Positions 58,697-64,000 of a stretch of 64,000 nucleotides of DNA are shown here, piece by piece. Under the pieces are notes generated by a model, which had not been told where the DNA came from, searched no databases, and saw only the letters and a list, made by a program, of their open reading frames with translations. Numbering within the stretch: position 1 is the stretch's first letter; every line of letters begins with the position of its first letter. This DNA is from Saccharopolyspora kobensis (GTDB taxonomy: Bacteria; Actinomycetota; Actinomycetes; Mycobacteriales; Pseudonocardiaceae), in the NCBI RefSeq assembly GCF_900108315.1, contig NZ_FNVB01000004.1, positions 62,001 to 126,000 of the forward strand. The letters run 5' to 3'. Both the position numbers and the translations under genes were made by a program.

Positions 58697-60196
58697 ATGA
58701 GCACGCCAGAAGCAGCAGCAACAGCAGCCGACGCCAGGCCCGTCCGGGCCCGGTTCTGCCCCTCGCCGACCGGCATCCCGCACGTCGGCCTGATCCGCAC
58801 CGCCCTCTACAACTGGGCCTTCGCCCGGCACAACAAGGGCACCTTGGTGTTCCGCATCGAGGACACCGACGCCGCCCGGGACAGCGAGGAGTCCTACCAG
58901 GCGCTGCTGGACGCGCTGCGCTGGTTGGGCCTGGACTGGGACGAGGGCCCCGAAGTCGGCGGCCCCTACGGCCCCTACCGGCAGAGCGAGCGGCGCGACA
59001 TCTACGCCGACGTCGCGCAGCGCCTGCTCGCCGCCGGTGAGCTCTACGAGTCCTTCTCCTCGCCCGAGGAGGTCGAGGCCCGGCACAAGGCGGCCGGCCG
59101 CGATCCCAAGCTCGGCTACGACAACTTCGACCGCGAGCTCACCGAGGAGCAGGTGGCCGCGTTCCGCGCCGAGGGCCGCAAGCCCGTGCTGCGGCTGCGG
59201 ATGCCCGACCGCGACATCGCCTTCACCGACCTGGTGCGCGGCGAGATCACCTTCCCCGCGGGCAGCGTGCCCGACCCGGTCCTGGTGCGCGGCAACGGAG
59301 ATCCGCTCTACACCCTGACCAACCCGGTCGACGACGCCATGCAGCGCATCACCCACGTGCTGCGCGGTGAGGACCTGCTGTCCTCCACGCCGCGGCAGAT
59401 CGCGCTCTACGAGGCGCTGCAGCGCATCGGTGTCACCGACTTCACGCCCGAGTTCGGCCACCTGCCGTTCGTCATGGGCGAGGGCAACAAGAAGCTCTCG
59501 AAGCGCGACCCGCAGTCCAACCTGTTCCACCACCGCGACCGGGGTTTCCTGCCCGAGGGCCTGCTGAACTACCTCGCGCTGCTGGGCTGGTCCATCTCCG
59601 AGGACCGCGACGTGTTCAGCCTCGACGAGATGGTCGAGGCCTTCGAGATCGGCCGCGTCAGCTCCAACCCGGCGCGCTTCGACCAGAAGAAGGCCGACGC
59701 GATCAACTCCGCGCACCTGCGGGCGCTGGCGCCGGACGACTTCGTCGAGCGGATCGTGCCCTACCTGGTCAACGGCGGGGTGCTGCCCAGCGAGCCCACC
59801 GAGCAGCAGCTGGCCATCGTGCGCGCCGCGGCACCGCTGGTGCAGGAGCGGCTCGTGGTGCTCTCCGACGCCGTCGGCATGATGGCCTTCCTGTTCGCGG
59901 GCGACGAGTTCACCCCGGAGCAGGCCTCCGCGGACAAGGCCCTCGGCGAGGACGCCAAGCCCGTGCTGGAAGCGGCCATCAACGCCCTCAGCGCGCTGCC
60001 GGAGTGGACCACGGCGGCCATCGAGCAGGCGCTGAAGGACGCGGTCGTGGACGGCCTGGGCATCAAGCCGCGCAAGGCCTTCGCCCCGGTCCGCGTCGCC
60101 GTCACCGGCCGCACGGTGTCGCCGCCGCTGTACGAGTCGATGGAACTCCTGGGACGCGAGGTCTCCCTCGCCCGCCTGCGCAAGGCCCTGGGCTGA
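58697..60196 (+). CDS. gltX: Glutamyl-tRNA synthetase
   Basis: The 499-residue class I synthetase charges tRNA-Glu and, in organisms using GatCAB, also misacylates tRNA-Gln. The HIGH-type motif is [10 protein letters not shown] (residues 22-31), and KMSKS is KLSKR (266-270). The N-terminal 15 residues are Ala-rich and disordered. A TACGCT hexamer (58682-58687) lies 9 bases upstream of ATG 58697 with no clear Shine-Dalgarno site, so the message may be nearly leaderless. A strong terminator follows. Confidence 0.96.
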   Translation: MSTPEAAATAADARPVRARFCPSPTGIPHVGLIRTALYNWAFARHNKGTLVFRIEDTDAARDSEESYQALLDALRWLGLDWDEGPEVGGPYGPYRQSERRDIYADVAQRLLAAGELYESFSSPEEVEARHKAAGRDPKLGYDNFDRELTEEQVAAFRAEGRKPVLRLRMPDRDIAFTDLVRGEITFPAGSVPDPVLVRGNGDPLYTLTNPVDDAMQRITHVLRGEDLLSSTPRQIALYEALQRIGVTDFTPEFGHLPFVMGEGNKKLSKRDPQSNLFHHRDRGFLPEGLLNYLALLGWSISEDRDVFSLDEMVEAFEIGRVSSNPARFDQKKADAINSAHLRALAPDDFVERIVPYLVNGGVLPSEPTEQQLAIVRAAAPLVQERLVVLSDAVGMMAFLFAGDEFTPEQASADKALGEDAKPVLEAAINALSALPEWTTAAIEQALKDAVVDGLGIKPRKAFAPVRVAVTGRTVSPPLYESMELLGREVSLARLRKALG

Positions 60197-60202
60197 ACCA
60201 CC

Positions 60203-60235
60203 CGCGCCCCGCCGGAGCTCCTCCGGCGGGGCGCG
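60203..60235 (+). terminator. Terminator of gltX
   Basis: A perfect 15-base stem (60203-60217 with 60221-60235) closes the loop CTC, 6 bases after the stop. Confidence 0.9.
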
Positions 60236-60359
60236 CTGCGTGACCGGAGGCGGTTTCGCCCGCCCCGGATGCCGACTGACGCGCCCAAGCGGAAATGGGC
60301 CGACAGGATCACCGTGTTGGCCGAATCGGACGCAGCGGGTGAGCGCCTAGCCTCTCGGG

Positions 60360-61106
60360 GTGACATCCGCGCCCCAGCCTCCCGCCACACCCGCACCCGG
60401 ACAGCTCAAGGCCGTGTGCCTCGACGTCGACGACACGCTGCTGGACGGCCAGCGCGCGTCCCGGCAAGGCCTGCGGGAGCTCGTCGGCACCGACCGGGCC
60501 TGGCCGGTGTGGGAGCGCACCACCGACGACTACTACGCGCGGTTCATCAACGACGAGCTCGACTTCGACACGATGTGCGTCCAGCGCACCAAGGCCTTCT
60601 TCGCGGCCTTCGGCGAGCGGATCGACGACGCCGAAGCCGCCCGCCGCGAGGACATCCGCATGGCCGCCATGCAGCGCGCCTGGGGCCTCTTCGACGACGC
60701 CCGGCCCTGCCTGGACTGGATGCGCGACAGCGGCTTGAGGCTCGCCGTCATCACCAACGCGCCCAGCGTCTACCAGCGCAAGAAGATCGCCGCCGTCGGC
60801 CTCGCCGACGCCTTCGACGTGCTCGTCATCTCCGGTGAGGTCGGTGTGGCGAAACCCGACCCGCAGATCTTCGAGACCGCCTGCGAGGCGCTGGGCCTGC
60901 GCCCCGGCGAAGTCGCCCACGTCGGCGACCGCCTCGACACCGACGCCCTCGGCGCGGCCCGGGCCGGCCTGCACGGCATCTGGCTCAACCGTGGCCACCG
61001 GGCACCGGCGACCACCGAGGTGCCGACGATCGCGAGCCTGCACGAACTCCCCGAACTCCTCGTCGGCGACCTGCCCGCCGTCCCGGTGCCCGAGCTGATC
61101 CCCTGA
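60360..61106 (+). CDS. HAD family hydrolase
   Basis: The 248-residue protein has the HAD nucleophile motif LDVDDTLLDG (nucleophile D22, acid D24), motif II in 'LAVITNAPSVYQRKK' and motifs III/IV in 'KPDPQIF' and 'VAHVGDRLDTDALGAARAGL'. The helical cap between motifs I and II is of the YjjG/phosphoglycolate phosphatase type (C1 cap). It would remove phosphate from a small metabolite. It stands alone between gltX and the tRNA genes. Confidence 0.88.
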   Translation: MTSAPQPPATPAPGQLKAVCLDVDDTLLDGQRASRQGLRELVGTDRAWPVWERTTDDYYARFINDELDFDTMCVQRTKAFFAAFGERIDDAEAARREDIRMAAMQRAWGLFDDARPCLDWMRDSGLRLAVITNAPSVYQRKKIAAVGLADAFDVLVISGEVGVAKPDPQIFETACEALGLRPGEVAHVGDRLDTDALGAARAGLHGIWLNRGHRAPATTEVPTIASLHELPELLVGDLPAVPVPELIP

Positions 61107-61182
61107 AACCCCGCCACAACCGCCGCGACCTGCGACGATCCCGTTAACCCACCCCCCATTTCAGGCCCCTGGAGCGATGGTC

Positions 61183-61188
61183 TAATAT
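61183..61188 (+). promoter_or_regulatory. -10 box of the tRNA-Gln transcript
   Basis: TAATAT (61183-61188) in the AT-rich stretch CTAATATTCTT is a strong -10 in this GC-rich DNA, about 80 bases upstream of the tRNA-Gln. The -35 region (TTTCAG near 61159-61164, 18-base spacing) is weak. The transcript probably also covers the first tRNA-Glu. Confidence 0.5.
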
Positions 61189-61268
61189 TCTTACCAACGC
61201 AGCGGACAGCAGTCCGGAAGCCGAACTCCCCGGAGATCGGAAAAAGGACAACTGGCCGCGCGGCACCA

Positions 61269-61340
61269 TGGGGTATGGTGTAATTGGCAGCACGACTGAT
61301 TCTGGTTCAGTTAGTCTAGGTTCGAGTCCTGGTACCCCAG
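61269..61340 (+). tRNA. tRNA-Gln (CTG)
   Basis: A 72-base cloverleaf fits: acceptor TGGGGTA with TACCCCA, anticodon stem ACTGA/TCAGT around TTCTGGT (anticodon CTG at 61302-61304), and T-loop TTCGAGT. Discriminator base G is at 61340 and CCA is not encoded. It lies 64 bases before the first tRNA-Glu. It would be charged through GltX and GatCAB if no GlnRS exists. Confidence 0.97.
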
Positions 61341-61404
61341 CGAGCAGATCGCAAACTTGACTAAGGGAGCTCTCCCGGCGTCGAGGAAGTGATCTCTCAA
61401 GCGT

Positions 61405-61477
61405 GGTCCCGTCGTCTAGCGGCCTAGGACGCCGCCCTCTCAAGGCGGTAGCGCGGGTTCAAATCCCGTCGGGACTA
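61405..61477 (+). tRNA. tRNA-Glu (CTC), copy 1
   Basis: A 73-base cloverleaf fits: acceptor GGTCCCG with CGGGACT (G1:U72 wobble), anticodon stem CCGCC/GGCGG with anticodon CTC at 61439-61441, and T-loop TTCAAAT. CCA is not encoded (ACAA follows). It is identical over 73 bases to the copy at 62091. A perfect terminator hairpin follows 10 bases downstream. Confidence 0.97.
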
Positions 61478-61487
61478 CAAGGGTGGG

Positions 61488-61522
61488 AGGGCCCTGTTTG
61501 CGCTTGGCGCAAACAGGGCCCT
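61488..61522 (+). terminator. Terminator after tRNA-Glu copy 1
   Basis: A perfect 16-base stem (61488-61503 with 61507-61522) closes the loop TTG and is followed by TTCCGTTTTT. It ends the tRNA-Gln/tRNA-Glu transcript. Confidence 0.95.
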
Positions 61523-61530
61523 TTCCGTTT

Positions 61531-61800
61531 TTGTATTGGGGGGCCGAGCCCCCATGCCCCCCACGGTGCGGGGGTTGCTTCTCGGGGGCTCCTTGCTTGG
61601 GGTGGCGTTCCCGGTCTGGGTTCTGGACCAGCCTTTCGGGCTTGCGTGGGGTGGTGGGTCGACTTTCGGCCTGTGAGGGGTGGCTGGGTCGGCTTTCGGC
61701 CTTGTGTGGGGTGGCTTTTGGTCTGTGGTGGGGGCTTTGTGGGTTCTGGGGGGTCGTGGGGTGGGGGCCTGTGCGATTTCGGTTGGAATCGGCTGGTTCT
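61531..61800 (+). repeat. G/T-skewed low-complexity tract with degenerate repeats
   Basis: The plus strand is strongly G- and T-rich. Variants of CGGCTTTCGGCCTTGTG and GTGGGGTGG recur several times between about 61630 and 61760. No coding frame in it is convincing. It fills much of the gap between the duplicated tRNA-Glu genes (61478-62090). Confidence 0.6.
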
Positions 61801-61831
61801 GCCGCGGGCTTCGTCTAAAAGGTGACGAAGC

Positions 61832-61849
61832 CGATTTCAATTGAAATCG
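61832..61849. repeat. Perfect 18-base palindrome CGATTTCAATTGAAATCG
   Basis: The palindrome is perfect and AT-rich in a GC-rich setting. It is a close relative of the four elements at 28005-28144, showing that this is a dispersed repeat family. Confidence 0.85.
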
Positions 61850-62070
61850 CTGCGCCACCCGAGGCGACCGCCCACCGCTTTGAGCCCGACCCGGCCTCGG
61901 GCTCCACGGAACCTCTGCTCCCGCCCCTGGCGCGGTATCAGCACCGATCGCTTGGTGGGATGGCTCCTTCCGTTGTGGCGGGGGATCTTCTGCTTGGCTT
62001 GTTCGGGTGGGGTTGTGCTGGGGTTTTGGTTCTATCGGGGGGTGGTGTTCGGGTGGGGTTCTGGGTGTTG

Positions 62071-62076
62071 TAGAGT
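62071..62076 (+). promoter_or_regulatory. -10 box of tRNA-Glu copy 2
   Basis: TAGAGT (62071-62076) lies 14 bases upstream of the second tRNA-Glu and gives it a promoter of its own. A -35 match is weak. Confidence 0.4.
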
Positions 62077-62090
62077 TCTTCTCGTAACGC

Positions 62091-62163
62091 GGTCCCGTCG
62101 TCTAGCGGCCTAGGACGCCGCCCTCTCAAGGCGGTAGCGCGGGTTCAAATCCCGTCGGGACTA
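62091..62163 (+). tRNA. tRNA-Glu (CTC), copy 2
   Basis: All 73 bases are identical to copy 1 (anticodon CTC at 62125-62127). Unlike copy 1, it is followed by CCA (62164-62166), so the 3' end is encoded. A hairpin terminator begins 9 bases after the tRNA body. Confidence 0.97.
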
Positions 62164-62171
62164 CCAGGGGA

Positions 62172-62204
62172 AAGCCCCACCCGTGATCTTCATGGGTGGG
62201 GCTT
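62172..62204 (+). terminator. Terminator after tRNA-Glu copy 2
   Basis: AAGCCCCACCC (62172-62182) pairs perfectly with GGGTGGGGCTT (62194-62204), with a further TGA/TCA inner pair. It is followed by CTTCG without a long T-run. Confidence 0.85.
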
Positions 62205-62396
62205 CTTCGCGTTCTGGGGCGTTCTCGGTGTGCGGACTGGTTTTGTGGTGGCGATCCGGTCCTCGCGGCACCTTGGCGTGCGCCGCGGGCGGCGACCCGG
62301 GGTGGGGTCTTAGTAGCGCGCCCGGTTCTGGCCGTTGGGTCGTCACCGGTTTCGCGGGCGGTGCGGGGATTCTCGGCCCCGCACCGCGCTCGCGGG

Positions 62397-63098
62397 TCAC
62401 AGGCGGTTCTGGAGGGCTTCCGCTGCTGCCAGGAGGTCCGCCGCCCAGCGGGCGCCCGGGCGGCGGCCCATCCGGTCGATCGGGCCGGAGACCGAGATCG
62501 CCGCCACCACCGCTCCCTGGGAGTCCTTCACCGGGGCGCTCACGCTCGCCACTCCCGATTCCCGTTCCGCCACGCTCTGGGCCCAGCCCCGGCGGCGGAC
62601 CTCCATGAGGGTCCGTTCGCCGAAGACCGCTTCCGCCAGCACCGCTCGTTGCGTCGCCGGGTCCGCCCAGGCCGCCAGGACCTTCGCTCCCGAGCCCGCC
62701 GTCATCGGCAGGGCCGTGCCCACCGGGACCGTGTCGCGGAGGCCGCTCGGGGGCTCTGCGGTCGCGATGCACAGGCGCTGCAAGCCGTCCCTGCGGTAGA
62801 GCTGGACGCTTTCGCCCGTGATGTCCCGGAGTTTGGGCAGTACTGTGGTCGCTGCCTCCAGCAACGGATCCACCGCTCCGCCGGCCAGTTCCGCCAGCGC
62901 CGCGCCCGGGCGCCAGCGCCCGTCCGAATCCCGGCGCAGGAGGCGGTGCACCTCCAGGCCCACCGCCAGGCGGTGCGCGGTCGCCCTCGGCAAGCCCGTG
63001 CGGCTGCACAGTTCCGCCAGGCCGCACGGTTCGTTGGCAACGGCCTGCAGAACGGCCACTGCCTTGTCCAGTACTCCGATGCCGCTATGCTGTCCCAC
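62397..63098 (-). CDS. ndgR: IclR family regulator of leucine biosynthesis (NdgR/LtbR-like)
   Basis: The 233-residue protein has an IclR winged HTH in the first 65 residues ('VLQAVANEPCGLAELCSRTG', then 'LPRATAHRLAVGLEVHRLLR') and an IclR effector domain ('ALPMTAGSGAKVLAAWADPA', 'VASVSAPVKDSQGAVVAAIS'). It is divergent from leuC, exactly as NdgR (Streptomyces) and LtbR (Corynebacterium), which control leuCD and other leucine genes. GTG 63098 is the start. An inverted repeat in the 88-base spacer is the likely operator. Confidence 0.9.
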   Translation of the reverse strand: MGQHSGIGVLDKAVAVLQAVANEPCGLAELCSRTGLPRATAHRLAVGLEVHRLLRRDSDGRWRPGAALAELAGGAVDPLLEAATTVLPKLRDITGESVQLYRRDGLQRLCIATAEPPSGLRDTVPVGTALPMTAGSGAKVLAAWADPATQRAVLAEAVFGERTLMEVRRRGWAQSVAERESGVASVSAPVKDSQGAVVAAISVSGPIDRMGRRPGARWAADLLAAAEALQNRL

Positions 63099-63111
63099 GT
63101 ACCGATACTAG

Positions 63112-63130
63112 CTTCCCGATATCTGGGAAG
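63112..63130. promoter_or_regulatory. Operator between the IclR gene and leuC
   Basis: CTTCCC (63112-63117) and GGGAAG (63125-63130) form a 6+6 inverted repeat around GATATCT. A further GGGAAG lies at 63141-63146. It is centrally placed in the divergent spacer and probably binds the IclR-family regulator. Confidence 0.6.
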
Positions 63131-63186
63131 TCCACTCTGTGGGAAGACCCGTTCCGGGGTCTCGGCAGGCTCGACTGGGAGCAGCG

Positions 63187-64000
63187 ATGGGAAAAACGCT
63201 CGCGGAGAAGGTTTGGGATGCGCACATCGTGCGCCGCGGTGAGGGGCACGAGCCGGACCTGCTCTACATCGATCTCCACCTGGTGCACGAGGTCACCAGT
63301 CCGCAGGCCTTCGAGGGGCTGCGGCTGGCCGGCCGCCCGGTGCGCCGCCCCGACCTGACGCTGGCCACCGAAGACCACAACGTGCCCACCACCGGGATCG
63401 ACCTGCCGATCGCCGACCCGGTGTCGCGCACCCAGGTCGAGACGTTGCGCAAGAACTGCGCGGAATTCGGCATCCGGCTGCACCCGATGGGCGACGCCGA
63501 GCAGGGCATCGTGCACGTCGTCGGCCCGCAGCTCGGGCTGACCCAGCCCGGCACCACGGTGGTCTGCGGTGACAGCCACACCTCGACGCACGGCGCGTTC
63601 GGCGCGCTGGCCTTCGGCATCGGCACTTCCGAGGTCGAGCACGTGCTGGCCACCCAGACGCTGCCGCTGAAGCCGTTCAAGACGATGGCCATCAACATCG
63701 ACGGTTCGCTGCGCCCGGGAGTCACCAGCAAGGACGTGATCCTGGCCGTCATCGCCAAGATCGGCACCGGCGGCGGGCAGGGCTACGTGCTGGAGTACCG
63801 CGGCGAAGCGATCCGGCAGCTGTCCATGGAAGCCCGCATGACGATCTGCAACATGTCGATCGAGGCGGGCGCGCGGGCGGGCATGATCGCGCCGGATGAA
63901 ACGACTTTCGAGTACCTGAAGGGGCGTCCGCACGCCCCGAAGGGCGCCGAGTGGGACGCCGCCGTCGAGTACTGGCGCACGCTGCGCACCGACGACGACG
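63187..64000 (+). CDS. leuC: 3-Isopropylmalate dehydratase large subunit (partial, C-terminus outside window)
   Basis: The first 271 codons of LeuC are present; the frame is still open at the right edge. It starts [20 protein letters not shown] and shows the aconitase-family features '[11 protein letters not shown]', '[20 protein letters not shown]' (with an Fe-S cysteine in CGDSHT) and '[15 protein letters not shown]'. The two later cluster cysteines should lie beyond the window. The enzyme isomerises 2-isopropylmalate to 3-isopropylmalate, and also citramalate in the CimA route. It is divergent from its probable regulator; leuD should follow. Confidence 0.95.
   Translation, partial: MGKTLAEKVWDAHIVRRGEGHEPDLLYIDLHLVHEVTSPQAFEGLRLAGRPVRRPDLTLATEDHNVPTTGIDLPIADPVSRTQVETLRKNCAEFGIRLHPMGDAEQGIVHVVGPQLGLTQPGTTVVCGDSHTSTHGAFGALAFGIGTSEVEHVLATQTLPLKPFKTMAINIDGSLRPGVTSKDVILAVIAKIGTGGGQGYVLEYRGEAIRQLSMEARMTICNMSIEAGARAGMIAPDETTFEYLKGRPHAPKGAEWDAAVEYWRTLRTDDD

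Noticed and set aside
61403..62113. Open frames across the tRNA-Glu genes and the G/T-rich tract
   Set aside because: They overlap tRNA genes and the strong terminator, and their low-complexity sequences (Gly/Val/Trp-rich) reflect the base skew.

Overview
The window is high-G+C (about 70%) actinobacterial chromosome. GTG starts are frequent, genes are tightly spaced and often overlap by 4 bases, and the gene order matches, as far as I remember it, the Mycobacterium tuberculosis stretch Rv2988c to Rv3029c. The core order here is etfBA, a GNAT/PlsC pair, cysteine desulfurase, mnmA, a MetE-like protein, ligA, an ACT protein, gatCAB, lppZ-like, DoxX, cfp6-like, ilvBNC, serA, leuB, FAH-family protein, gltX, tRNA-Gln/tRNA-Glu, IclR regulator and leuC. 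The missing pfkA, the accessory insertions and the repeats point to the Pseudonocardiaceae; Saccharopolyspora or a near relative is my best guess, but the sequence does not prove the genus.

Region by region. 1-6119: a serine hydrolase (cut by the window edge), a divergent two-domain HTH regulator, and the helicase HrpA. 6472-9880: DegV, the electron-transfer flavoprotein EtfBA and RNase HI. 9935-16877: a small repeat cluster, a GT1 glycosyltransferase, a probable ornithine-lipid pair (olsB-olsA), an MFS exporter, cysteine desulfurase and MnmA. 16880-22010: an accessory block of hydrolases, a flavin monooxygenase, a TetR regulator with tandem operators and an acyl-CoA ligase. 22194-32654: MetE-like protein, two uncharacterised proteins, LigA, GNAT, a repeat cluster, an ACT protein, and gatCAB with a small gene between gatA and gatB. 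32713-43380: a second monooxygenase/TetR pair with tandem operators, LppZ-like lipoprotein, BCCT carrier, hydrolase, DoxX, an 11-residue-repeat protein with its partner, and an ECF sigma factor followed by a hydrolase and a DUF1579-like protein. 43478-57279: branched-chain amino acid and serine synthesis (ilvD, ilvBNC, serA, leuB, cimA), interrupted by SRPBCC/ArsR. 57364-64000: a third flavin monooxygenase, gltX, a HAD phosphatase, tRNA-Gln, two identical tRNA-Glu genes, an IclR regulator and leuC (cut by the window edge).

Two functional themes stand out. The first is branched-chain amino acid supply. IlvBN, IlvC and IlvD serve valine, isoleucine and leucine; CimA makes citramalate and so gives a threonine-independent entry to isoleucine; LeuB and LeuC serve both leucine and the citramalate route. 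Both ilvB and cimA are preceded by a short leader peptide matched to the end product (Leu/Val/Ile codons for ilvB, three consecutive Ile codons for cimA), followed by a stable hairpin and an intrinsic terminator with six T's. This looks like transcription attenuation. The second theme is Glu/Gln decoding: GltX, GatCAB, tRNA-Gln, two tRNA-Glu and MnmA lie in one neighbourhood, as expected of an organism that makes Gln-tRNA(Gln) by transamidation.

Other regulatory signals readable in the sequence are tandem palindromes next to both TetR genes, paired inverted repeats before the SRPBCC/ArsR operon, an inverted repeat between the IclR gene and leuC, good -35/-10 promoters for ilvB and the BCCT gene, and many strong hairpin terminators. 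There is no CRISPR array, prophage, transposase or complete insertion sequence. I found no obviously new multi-gene system. The most promising leads are the cimA attenuator, the 28-kb palindromic repeat cluster, the 11-residue-repeat protein pair, and the strand-skewed spacer between the duplicated tRNA-Glu genes.
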